Origin: Erythrobacter insulae
GTDB taxonomy: Bacteria > Pseudomonadota > Alphaproteobacteria > Sphingomonadales > Sphingomonadaceae
Assembly: GCF_007004095.1 (NCBI RefSeq)
Contig: NZ_VHJK01000001.1
Coordinates: 1,678,501 to 1,742,500, forward strand
DNA: 64,000 nucleotides
Reading direction: 5' to 3'
In this document: positions 39,226 to 47,277 of the stretch, in pieces
Layout: the number at the start of each line of letters is the position of its first letter
How positions within the stretch are numbered: the first letter of the stretch is position 1
Position numbers and translations under genes: made by a program
Notes under the pieces: model-generated
The model's input: the letters and a program-made list of their open reading frames with translations, nothing else
The model's database searches: none
What the model was told of the DNA's origin: nothing

Positions 39226-39474
39226 CTGTTTCCAGCTACGGTGAACGATCCAGAGGAAGCGAGAGAAGATGCTGATGGGACAAACCCATTTCGTGCCGAT
39301 GGATTTTGAGCCAGGCTGGCGTTTGAGGCTGTTTCTGGGCCGCGTGCAGACCGTCTGGTTCAGATATCCCGGATCGAAAAAGCGGACTATATGTTATAGA
39401 CTAAATTGCGGTCATTTCAGACGAAGGTGACAGTCTGCTCAAACCTGCTATCGAGACGCTGTCTGGCTGCTGAA
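39226..39474. other. Gene-poor stretch; only a 53-codon open frame
   Basis: No recognised gene. A frame at 39269-39430 (+) opens MLMGQTHFVPMDFEPGWRLR after AGGAAGCGAG, but has no family resemblance and lies among decayed sequence; it may be chance. Confidence 0.3.
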
Positions 39475-39689
39475 ACTAGCTTGCAGGCCGCCACCGCGGA
39501 GCGGCCTTAATCTGCCCCACCACAGTCTGACTACATCGTGGCAAATTTCGTTTCCGCGCTCGACCAGCAGATCTTAGACATTTGTAAGCTTAGCGAAATT
39601 CGGACCTACATGATCACGGCCAAGTGCATAATCTCTCGCGACGAGTTGAATTAGCGGAACCAACTAGCCGGCTTGCAAGGCTTGGGCAT
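39475..39689 (-). pseudogene. Decayed IS6-family transposase remnant
   Basis: Read on the minus strand from ATG 39689, the frame gives MPKPCKPASWFR-stop-FNSSREI, and after a frameshift LLVERGNEICHDVVRLWWGR. Both match the conserved N-terminus of IS6/IS26-type transposases (PFRYFNSSPEVIRL, then LLxERGIxIxxxTVRxWW). Several stops and at least one frameshift show it is dead; the catalytic DDE part is absent. A related fragment lies at 44757-44858. Confidence 0.75.
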
Positions 39690-39801
39690 TGCACTTTCCT
39701 AGCGATCACGCTCCTTGCACTAGCAAGCGCGTTTGCTTCAAATGTGCCTGCTTTTTGATGTTGGGAAAAGCGCGAACGCGGTCAACGGGCGATAGCCTAG
39801 C

Positions 39802-42800
39802 CTAGCCTACCATCTCAGATGCGCGTAAGTTCGCTATCAAACCCCCGATCCGGTCACGTGCATCTCCACCGTCGCCCGCTCTCAGATCGTGTTCGAGCGC
39901 CCGGGCTTGTTCACCCAATTGTTCCTCACCAAATATGCCAGCGGTGCCGGCCAAATTATGCAGTTTCCTGGCAGCGCTTACTCGGCTTTCTTGGCGGAAC
40001 TCCCCTTGGTGCAGCAGCGTTTCGAGACTCTCGATCATTTTCTGCTTTTCGGCCCGGTAACGTTCTTCAATCGAAAGATCGGAACGCGCGTTCCGGGGAG
40101 GAGATGGAATTGGTGCAGCGTGATCGTTTGATCGTTTGGCCCACGTGGCAATCGCTTCCTCCAGTTTCTGCGAATTGATGGGCTTGGTCAAATGAGCCTG
40201 CATCCCCGCCTCAAGACAACCTGCCATATCTTCTGCGAACGCATTGGCTGTCAACGCGACTATCGGCAGGTCGCAAGCTTTGATGCCTTCGCTACGAATG
40301 GCGCGCGTCGCCTCGATACCGTTCATCACCGGCATGTTCATATCCATGAGAACCAGATCGAATGGATGGTTTGCCTGGATTGATGCTTTTACTTCCTCGA
40401 CCGCGATCGCCCCATTTTCAGCGATTTGTACATCCTTTCCCAATCGGTTGAGCATATCTTTCATCAGCATCTGGTTGATGTCATGATCTTCCACCAGCAA
40501 TATTCTGCAGCATCGCGGAATGCGCGGCGCGCGCCGTATTTCGAGTTCGGGGTTCAATCGTGCCTCGCCCTGCGATTGATCGTCGTGACAATTTATGACG
40601 GGCAGGCGAATGCGGAAAACGCTACCTGTGCCAAGGACGCTTTCGACCTCAACCTCGCCGCCCATCAATTGCGTGAGCTTCCTGCTGATCGCCAACCCCA
40701 AACCGGTTCCGCCGTGCTCCCTCGCTATCGATGCATTAGCTTGCTCAAACTCGCTGAATATCACGTCTTGTCGATCCTTGGCGATCCCGATTCCGGTATC
40801 TTCAACTTCCAGAACCAAGCGACTGGCATCACCGGTTTCAAGCCGGGCGCGGAGCGTGACGCGACCCTTACTGGTAAATTTAAGCGCATTGCCGAGAAGA
40901 TTCAGCAAGATCTGGCGGATTCGCAAGCCGTCGCTGCGGATCACCCGCGGAACGTCGCTGGCGATATCGCAGTCCAGCGCAACGCCTTTTTCATCAGCCA
41001 GTGCGGCCATCAGTGTGACCGTGCCCGTAACTACATGATGGATATTGGTCGGCTCGGACGCAATTGTCATCTGCCCGGCATCCGCTTTTGACAGATCAAG
41101 AATATCGTTCAGCAGCCGCATCATCGAACGCCCGCTATCGGCGATTAGCTGTGTGTGCCGGCGCTGCTCTTCGCTCAGCTCGCTGCCGAGGAGAAGATTG
41201 GTGAAACCAAGAACCCCGTTCATCGGTGTGCGGATTTCGTGACTCATGTTCGCCAGGAAACTGGTTTTCGCCTCTACAGCGGCTTCGGCCTGTTTGCGTG
41301 CCGCCTGAAGATTGCTTTGCAGTTCCATGCTCTCGGTGACATCAAGCGCAACCGCGATGAACCCGCGCGCCTCCCCCGTGTCGGTCATCTCTGGCCGGGT
41401 GACCATGTCTGCCCACCGCGATGTGCCGTCTGTATGGACAAAGCGGAAAGTGGAACGGTGTTCGCTCAGCCGATCGATTGCTTCGAGCCATTCGCTTTGG
41501 AACCGGGCGCGGTCGTCGACATGTATGGCCGAAATCCAGCCGGAGCCCATTGAACTTGACGCCCCAAGGTCAGTCATCGTCAGCCAAGTATCATTGGCAT
41601 AGATACAGAAGCCGAATTCATCTGTGCGAATAATCCCGGCAGGCGAAAGGCGCGCCAGGTCGCTGAACCGGTGCTCGCTTTCGCGAAGCGCAGCCACAGC
41701 CTTTTCCAGTCCTATTGTCTTTTGTTTCACCTCTGCGGAAATAACAGCTTCGCGCCGTGCGTAGGATCGCAGCAAGGCGCCAAAACACAGAATCAGGGCA
41801 ATGCCCCCGCCAAGCACGATCGCGGCTTCGTTGGTTTTGACGTTGCTCTCATACGTCGGGGTGCTCTCCCATACCACCGTCCAGATTTGACCCTCTACCG
41901 GGATGGCGCGGCTGATGGTGAAGGCCGCATCAAGGCGGCTCTCGCCGCCGAAAATCTGTTCTTCGGGATTAATTTCGGGTCCGTCATAAATTTTCACCGT
42001 GAACAAATCTTCCTGACTGGAAGTGAGGCCGTCGATGAAGCGTGATGCAATGAACGGCGCGTATACCCAGCCCCGGAACGCTGCCCGTCTGTCCTCTACC
42101 GAGCTGAGCAAAACACCCCGTCGATAAACCGGCCGCAACAGCAGAAAGCCGGGCGTTTGGGCCTCATCCTGAACCAGCGTGATGCGTCTGGTGATGCGGG
42201 CCTCACCTGTGTCCCGGGCAATTTCCGCAGCTTCACGGCGATTTTTCTCAAACCCGATGTCCAGTCCTACCGCCTGCGCATTGATCGCGATGGGTTCGAT
42301 ATATTTAATGACGAACAGGTCATCACCGGCGCCCGGCGGGTGGATCGCGAAAGGTGCCACGCCATCGGCGATGCTCTGTTCCAGAAACGCCGCCTGGTCC
42401 TTAGTATTAACAGGTTCGATAAAACCGATCCCATTGATGCCCGGTAGCGTTTCGACGTTGATCATATCGATAAAATCGCGCCAGTCTTCGAGCGTGACCC
42501 GGTCTGCCCCGTCAACCACCGCAGCGCCGCCATCCAGGCTGCGCCGATAAATTTCGACCCGGTGCCTGAGCGCGACTTCGCTATCATCCGCCATGGCGCT
42601 GAAAGCCACAAGGTTGCGATCATAGATAATGTCCTTGGTCACCACCCAGGCGGCTAATGTGGCAGCGACCAGTGCAAATAGTCCCAGCACCATCGACAGG
42701 GTCAACGGGGTAATGGGCACACCTTTCCACAGCACCCTTGGCGAGCGCCACGGTGCCATGAGTGCGATCGGCAGGACAAGCACGATGCCGATAAGATCGC

Positions 42801-43347
42801 CGATCCACCCCATAATCCAGTCTTGCAGCAATGCAGATGCGGGTATTGTGCCCAGATACCACAACGAGCCCGCACCGACCGGCGCGCTTGCCATACATGC
42901 AACAGGTCCCGCCAAAAGGGCGAGCTTGGCGACGTCCGCATTGTTAGCCAGCGAGATCGGAGTGCCAAAGATCCGGTCAATGAGCCATTCGGCCAGTAAG
43001 CCCTGACCCGCAGCCGCTGTCGCGAGCGCTGACGCGGCGAGTATCTTCGCGGCCAAGGTATTTGGGGCCACCAAGTCTGCACCGGGCAAATGTGCAGCGT
43101 GGCTCCCAATCAAGCCTACCGCAAATGCGCCGATCCAAACACCGGGCCACGAGTTTCGGCCCAGCAGCATCAGCGCTGCAATCGCGACGCCGACCTCCAG
43201 CCCGATGGGCATGCCGTGCTTTGAAGGCAGAATGAGCAACTGTCCCGTCAGACCGATCGCCATGTAAGTGATCGCCACGATGACGATCCCCTGCGCAGCT
43301 TGCTGCGTTGGGCGAAACCTAGTGAACCATTCGGCAGACCGGGCCAT
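39802..43347 (-). CDS. MASE1-CHASE-PAS hybrid histidine kinase with REC and HPt domains
   Basis: An 1181-residue multidomain sensor. Order: MASE1-type membrane region (about 1-245), CHASE extracytoplasmic sensor (about 250-520), a membrane helix, PAS (about 560-690), HisKA with His703 in NMSHEIRTPMNG, HATPase (DTGIGIAKDRQDVIF, GGTGLGLAIS), REC with Asp1002 in LMDMNMPVMNG, and HPt with His1130 in KLHNLAGTAG. It thus contains a full phosphorelay except the output. It follows the GAF gene by 2 nt. The partner response regulator is not in the window; the HD-GYP gene could be functionally linked. Confidence 0.92.
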   Translation of the reverse strand: MARSAEWFTRFRPTQQAAQGIVIVAITYMAIGLTGQLLILPSKHGMPIGLEVGVAIAALMLLGRNSWPGVWIGAFAVGLIGSHAAHLPGADLVAPNTLAAKILAASALATAAAGQGLLAEWLIDRIFGTPISLANNADVAKLALLAGPVACMASAPVGAGSLWYLGTIPASALLQDWIMGWIGDLIGIVLVLPIALMAPWRSPRVLWKGVPITPLTLSMVLGLFALVAATLAAWVVTKDIIYDRNLVAFSAMADDSEVALRHRVEIYRRSLDGGAAVVDGADRVTLEDWRDFIDMINVETLPGINGIGFIEPVNTKDQAAFLEQSIADGVAPFAIHPPGAGDDLFVIKYIEPIAINAQAVGLDIGFEKNRREAAEIARDTGEARITRRITLVQDEAQTPGFLLLRPVYRRGVLLSSVEDRRAAFRGWVYAPFIASRFIDGLTSSQEDLFTVKIYDGPEINPEEQIFGGESRLDAAFTISRAIPVEGQIWTVVWESTPTYESNVKTNEAAIVLGGGIALILCFGALLRSYARREAVISAEVKQKTIGLEKAVAALRESEHRFSDLARLSPAGIIRTDEFGFCIYANDTWLTMTDLGASSSMGSGWISAIHVDDRARFQSEWLEAIDRLSEHRSTFRFVHTDGTSRWADMVTRPEMTDTGEARGFIAVALDVTESMELQSNLQAARKQAEAAVEAKTSFLANMSHEIRTPMNGVLGFTNLLLGSELSEEQRRHTQLIADSGRSMMRLLNDILDLSKADAGQMTIASEPTNIHHVVTGTVTLMAALADEKGVALDCDIASDVPRVIRSDGLRIRQILLNLLGNALKFTSKGRVTLRARLETGDASRLVLEVEDTGIGIAKDRQDVIFSEFEQANASIAREHGGTGLGLAISRKLTQLMGGEVEVESVLGTGSVFRIRLPVINCHDDQSQGEARLNPELEIRRAPRIPRCCRILLVEDHDINQMLMKDMLNRLGKDVQIAENGAIAVEEVKASIQANHPFDLVLMDMNMPVMNGIEATRAIRSEGIKACDLPIVALTANAFAEDMAGCLEAGMQAHLTKPINSQKLEEAIATWAKRSNDHAAPIPSPPRNARSDLSIEERYRAEKQKMIESLETLLHQGEFRQESRVSAARKLHNLAGTAGIFGEEQLGEQARALEHDLRAGDGGDARDRIGGLIANLRASEMVG

Positions 43348-43349
43348 GG

Positions 43350-43847
43350 TCAGTCAGCATCCGCGCATTGAAGCTTGCGGTTATCCAGCACCTTCATGAC
43401 GGTGTTCGCCAAAGCCTCGAGGGCAGCGAATTTGTTTGGCACGATATCGGGCCTCAACCGGGTGTCGATTACGCAGATCGTGCCTAATCGGTGCCCCTGA
43501 TCATTCTTGAGGACCGCGCCAGCATAAAACCGAAGATTAGGATCGCCCTTCACCAGGGGGTTGCGCATGAACCGCTCATCCTCAGCGGCATTCCCAACCA
43601 CCAGAAGTTCATCGGATGCGATGGCATGCGCGCAAAAAGAAAATGGCCTTGGTGCTTCGCTGACCGACAGGCCAACGCGCGCCTTGAACCAGTTGCGATT
43701 CTCATCAACCAGGGAAATCAATGCGATTGGGACCGCAAAAATATCGGCCGCCTGTTGGGCCAAGGCGTCTAATTCAGGCTCCGGCGGAGTGTCCAGAATG
43801 TGATAGCTGCCCAGTGCTGCAAGCCGTCCGGCCTCTGAGATTTGCAT
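43350..43847 (-). CDS. GAF-domain sensor protein
   Basis: A protein of 165 residues consisting of one GAF domain: LGSYHILDTPPEPELDALA, IALISLVDENRNWFKARVG, FSFCAHAI and GHRLGTICVID. Such stand-alone GAF proteins often serve as input modules beside kinases. ATG 43847 follows GTGGAA; GTG 43868 would add seven residues. It ends 2 nt before the hybrid kinase start, so the two are co-expressed. The ligand is unknown. Confidence 0.85.
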   Translation of the reverse strand: MQISEAGRLAALGSYHILDTPPEPELDALAQQAADIFAVPIALISLVDENRNWFKARVGLSVSEAPRPFSFCAHAIASDELLVVGNAAEDERFMRNPLVKGDPNLRFYAGAVLKNDQGHRLGTICVIDTRLRPDIVPNKFAALEALANTVMKVLDNRKLQCADAD

Positions 43848-44226
43848 TTCCACGATTCCGCGCCTCACAATCCAAAATGATCGGTGTTGGCTAGGGAAAG
43901 CTTGTAGAATTTTGGTGAATGCCCGTTAGGTATAGGCACTTGAAAATGGGTCGGCCGCCAAGAGGTCTATCCATGTCGATCGACCTAATCTGGCCTTGGT
44001 GACTAAGCGCGTTGTTTGGCTCGCAGAAGCCTGATGCCAGGGCGTACCGGATTTTTGTCGGTGATTGCTAAGGGCGCTGGTTAGCGATCAGCTTCGCCGA
44101 GGGGTTAGACTGGATTTCCTGAATTATGGCCTATCGCACTGCCACTGGCAGTGCCGAATTAGCGACAGCTTTCAGTTTTAACTAGGAGGCTGATGAATGA
44201 CTGAAATTGGGGCGCGAAGCTGCCTT
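43848..44226. other. Intergenic stretch without recognised gene
   Basis: No supported coding frame. It must hold the promoter of the GAF-kinase pair. A 19-nt word at 44206-44224 (ATTGGGGCGCGAAGCTGCC) recurs with one change at 46630-46648. Confidence 0.5.
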
Positions 44227-44772
44227 TCACTCCGTGACCGTCCACCAGCCCGGCCAGTTCACTTTGTGCGGCACGCGTGTGCAGCTCCATACCTTGCGTT
44301 GCTCGGCCTCGGTGAGCTGTCGGTCCCCGAGCCTAGCGAGTGTGGCCTCAACCGCCCAAGGATTGATTTCCCAACGCACGCGCTTCTTGTCGGTTGGGAA
44401 CTTCTTCGTGGCCATGCCGAGTGTTCGTAGAACGCACTCGATCTGGATGGGCACAATTACAAATTTCTTGATCCCAAGACCTTCCGCATCCGCACTCTTC
44501 ACACGAGCGGTTTCGATGGCGGCCAATGATGACCGAGCCGCCGCGCTGTCACCGGCCAGTCCTCTCTGCGTGAGCTGAAGGATGAATGCCTCAGCCGCGG
44601 TGATGCGGCGCTTGCGTCCCTCCTCTCGCACCGTGACCATTTGTCCCAGAACATGATCGTACGGGATCTGTGAGTTGCGTTTGCCTTTTGGCCGCCCTTT
44701 TGGGTTGCCGGATTGGCCCTTCTTGAACCGGGTCGCGCTCGGCGGCTTGCCGTAGCCTAGGATTTGAGACCA
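44227..44772 (-). pseudogene. DUF5681-family gene, 5'-truncated next to IS6 remnant
   Basis: The minus-strand frame reads GYGKPPSATRFKKGQSGNPK then GRPKGKRNSQIPYDHV and continues through VTVREEGRKRRITAAEAF to a 137-residue tail. The opening is the conserved core of DUF5681, a family common in phages and islands. The frame stays open only to 44772, where TGA stands, with no start codon between; only a few N-terminal residues are missing. An IS6 fragment abuts this end, so the start was probably lost by IS insertion and deletion. A start at ATG 44640 would lack the conserved core. Confidence 0.7.
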
Positions 44773-44858
44773 TCAGTGACGATCACGACAAGACGGATCA
44801 CTTCTGGCGACGAGTTGAAATAGCGAAACGGACTGGCTGGTTTCTTGGGTTTGGGCAT
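44757..44858 (-). pseudogene. IS6-family transposase N-terminal fragment
   Basis: From ATG 44858 the minus strand reads MPKPKKPASPFRYFNSSPEV and IRLVV, the intact start of an IS6-type transposase, then diverges into the DUF5681 region and stops at 44757. About 77% identical (40 of 52 nt) to the decayed copy at 39638-39689. The rest of the IS is missing. Confidence 0.75.
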
Positions 44859-45016
44859 CGTCCCGCCCTACCCGAACATACGAATTCGGCTAGAGGTACA
44901 TTTGCTCTGACAGTGTCCTGGAGTCGGGTCGGAAGCCGATATTTCGCTCCTAGCGTCTCGGCGGCCAACAACGGCGATCAAATTAGCGGCGCGGCTGCTA
45001 TAAGAGTTACTACTTC

Positions 45017-46273
45017 CTACCGGTGCGCTGCTAGAAAGACGACCTCGCGAAGATAGCCCTCGTCCGGAAGGTCAAGCCCTGAAAGATCGGCCGTATCAAG
45101 AATCTCATCGTCATTAAGGCCGTCCCCCAATTTAATCCTGCGCTGGGCAATTCTTTTTCCTTCGGCGAGAGAGTAAAAGACTTCGACGAGTGGCCTTGCC
45201 GCAACCAAGGGGTTTTCGTCGATCACCATCCCCAAGAAGCCACTGCGCAGGCGCACGAATGATCCGACCGGGAACTGCCCAACTGACTCGATGAATTTGC
45301 GTAAGATATCGGGATCAAATGCTCCCTCCATCTGGCGCATGGTCTTTACCGCGGTTGAAGGGTCGAGCGGGCTGCCCCCCCCTCCATCGTTCAATAGAAA
45401 ATTGAAGGTGTCGCAAATGGCAGCCATTCTTCCGCCAACACTGATGTCGATCTCTCTTAAGCCCTCTGGAAAGCCCTTGCCATCCATCCGCTCATGATGG
45501 TGAAGGCAGGCGTGAAGAGCCCAATCCGAAACCTCCTCATCATACCGCAATGCGCGGTGCCCGAGTTGAACATGTTGATGCCAGATTTCGGGATCTAACT
45601 GACTGAAATCGCCATGGGGCGGATTGATAGTCTTGGGATAATAGCTGGTCCCAATATCGAGTAACAGGCCAGCTAGCCCTGCATCGGTGGTTTCCTTGCT
45701 CGACAAATTCATTTTTCGCGCAAGAGAGATCATCAAGGCACTCACGCACAGCGAATGTCGGTATACAAATTCACTCTTGAGTTTGCAGCGCATCAGGCCA
45801 TGAAATGCTTGGGAATTGCGATCTATCGAGGCTTGGATGTCGCCAACGATTGGTGCGACTGAGGAAACGCTTATCGCTCGGCCCAAATGCGCGGCCCTGA
45901 ATATATCTTTGAGTTTAGCGCTCGCATTGTTTGCAAGCGCTTGAGCCGCACCCAGCTCGGCAGCAGTTGAAACAGGCCGTGAGGTCTGTTCGCGCGTCGA
46001 TTGGCGGCGCGTGATTGCATTCAATCGCTTTGCTTTGGTTGCTTTCGCATTCGTCCCAGCATTCCGGAGAGCTTGCTCCTCTTCGACATCCTTGCCCAAA
46101 GAGGTGTCGATTACGACACTCGTCAAAGCACTTGATTTCAAGGTTTGCAACTTTTGCGGTTCGTCGATCAGAAATTTTGCTTTCCAAAACGGGTGGTCGA
46201 ACCAGCCCCCATTCATCTTGTGGACAAACATGCCCAGTTCAAGGCTGGAAAGCGGGATATTCTTAAGCATCAA
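45017..46273 (-). CDS. Degenerate HD-GYP domain protein (DUF3391 + HD-GYP)
   Basis: A 418-residue protein with an N-terminal DUF3391 region (ISLSSLELGMFVHK-like: IPLSSLELGMFVHKMNGGWF) and a C-terminal HD-GYP domain (about 165-350), a fold that cuts cyclic di-GMP. HHERMDGKGFPEG preserves most of the HHExxDGxGYP signature, with Phe for Tyr. The usual HDIGK is LDIGT (Leu205, Asp206, Thr209), so a key metal-binding His is lost. It may bind rather than cut c-di-GMP, or have reduced activity. Island gene, same strand as the kinase but separate transcript. Confidence 0.85.
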   Translation of the reverse strand: MMLKNIPLSSLELGMFVHKMNGGWFDHPFWKAKFLIDEPQKLQTLKSSALTSVVIDTSLGKDVEEEQALRNAGTNAKATKAKRLNAITRRQSTREQTSRPVSTAAELGAAQALANNASAKLKDIFRAAHLGRAISVSSVAPIVGDIQASIDRNSQAFHGLMRCKLKSEFVYRHSLCVSALMISLARKMNLSSKETTDAGLAGLLLDIGTSYYPKTINPPHGDFSQLDPEIWHQHVQLGHRALRYDEEVSDWALHACLHHHERMDGKGFPEGLREIDISVGGRMAAICDTFNFLLNDGGGGSPLDPSTAVKTMRQMEGAFDPDILRKFIESVGQFPVGSFVRLRSGFLGMVIDENPLVAARPLVEVFYSLAEGKRIAQRRIKLGDGLNDDEILDTADLSGLDLPDEGYLREVVFLAAHR

Positions 46274-46759
46274 TTTGACCCCACTTACTCAGTCGCGGAT
46301 GACCATATAAATGCCCGCAAAACGATGAGAATTGGCAAATCGGCAATAGGTGATTTGACCTATTTCCCTGTTCTTGGGCTGCATCACTCGTGTCGTGCTA
46401 ATCCACCCCGGAAAGGCTCTCATCGAAGGCGCATTGGAAAGATGTCCACAGACCTTTCCTGACCTTGCGTACCGCTGCGAAACCCGGATCGAAGTTATGG
46501 CCGAACCTAAGCCGTGAGCCTTCTGCTGCTGCTGTGATGTTGGAATAATCTCCCCATCGAAACCTGACTTCGCCGGTGCTAGCGAAGGTCTGCTTTCGGG
46601 AAGCGCGAATCCAAGTGCCAACGTCTTGGATTGGGGCGCAAAGCTGCCACCTTGAGCGCTCAATCGCCGCGCGGCTCTTTCACGTCAGATGTTTTCCGGA
46701 ATGACTGAACCGAGGTTTCAGCAAATGATGGGTAAACCGCGCGCAAATGGGAATCTGGC
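46274..46759. other. Gene-poor stretch upstream of HD-GYP gene
   Basis: A 124-codon minus-strand frame (46289-46663) exists but has no domain-like composition and contains the 46630-46648 intergenic word, so it is not called. The HD-GYP promoter must lie here. Confidence 0.45.
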
Positions 46760-46882
46760 GAGCACACCGTACCCCGCGAATTCGGGATATAAATCCTTGA
46801 TATTTATTTAGAATAGCGTTTTGGGCGGAATCAACCCGTCTACGAGTAGAGCGGGTTTGCGCCGATCCGCAGACAACTCACA
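46760..46882 (-). repeat. 123-bp inverted repeat, right copy
   Basis: Reverse complement of the element at 39103-39225, 100 of 123 positions identical without gaps. The outer end reads AGACAACTCACA. The internal hairpin is kept, with loop arms TCTAC/GTAGA. Positions 46883-47107 beyond it hold no recognised gene. Confidence 0.8.
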
Positions 46883-47107
46883 GTCTCATAAAGTTCTGAA
46901 ATCAGATGATAATTTGCAATCGACGAACGAGTTGTTTGCGATCCGCCGAATTTCTATTTTTGTTACCTGTTAAGGTTGCGCTCCACTCACATACGAGTTG
47001 CCAATCTTACCGGTGACAACCGATAGCTAGCAGGCTAATTGTGAGGCGCTGCGATGGGCGCAATTGTCCCTCTCAATCCCGGGTTTTTCCACAGAAGCGC
47101 GGGCAAG

Positions 47108-47128
47108 TGGGGGCCAGATTGGGGGCCT
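47108..47128 (+). repeat. Right-end TGGGGGCC repeats
   Basis: TGGGGGCC at 47108-47115 and TTGGGGGCCT at 47119-47128, the same word as the cluster at 37703-37767 inside the left end of the island. Confidence 0.55.
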
Positions 47129-47186
47129 TTTATTTCTCCGGCTATGAAAAATAAAATCAGTTCAATTGCTTACTTTGCCTATTGGC

Positions 47187-47205
47187 TTCCCTTCACCCCG
47201 CTCCA
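47187..47205 (+). repeat. attR (imperfect copy of tRNA-Gly 3' end)
   Basis: TTCCCTTCACCCCGCTCCA equals the tRNA 3' end plus one C. This would be the original chromosomal tRNA end, free to mutate after integration. Confidence 0.7.
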
Positions 47206-47229
47206 GCTGGCTTTGCGGGTGATTGCAGT

Positions 47230-47270
47230 CGGGCTTAAGCGCTGTTTTTGACGCTCAAGCCCGCTGTTTT
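47230..47270 (+). terminator. Terminator, probably the displaced tRNA-Gly terminator
   Basis: CGGGCTTAAGCG (47230-47241) pairs with CGCTCAAGCCCG (47252-47263) as a 12-bp stem with one wobble, followed on the plus strand by CTGTTTT. Without the island it would lie about 25 nt behind the tRNA CCA. It can also end the ABC-M1 transcript from the other side. Confidence 0.75.
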
Positions 47271-47277
47271 GTGACGA

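Larger units (their letters stand above)
37572..47205 (+). mobile_element. tRNA-Gly genomic island with P4-type integrase (9.6 kb)
   Basis: The segment starts inside the 3' end of tRNA-Gly and ends at an imperfect copy of that end at 47187-47205. An integrase gene comes first, both ends carry GGGGGCC repeats, and the contents (integrase, IS remnants, DUF5681 fragment, large gene-poor stretches, signalling genes) differ from the dense operons on either side. The right border lies 73 nt before the ABC-M1 gene. No conjugation or replication genes are present, so it probably needs helper functions or is fixed. Confidence 0.8.

Noticed and set aside
46289..46663. Minus-strand 124-codon frame upstream of the HD-GYP gene
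   Set aside because: No domain-like pattern, and part of it is an intergenic word also found at 44206-44224.
39098..46887. Target site duplication outside the 123-bp inverted repeats
   Set aside because: The flanking 5 nt are CGCAA on the left and GTCTC on the right, which do not match.
47054..47251. Plus-strand 65-codon frame across the right island border
   Set aside because: It spans the GGGGGCC repeats, attR and the terminator, so it cannot be a conserved gene.
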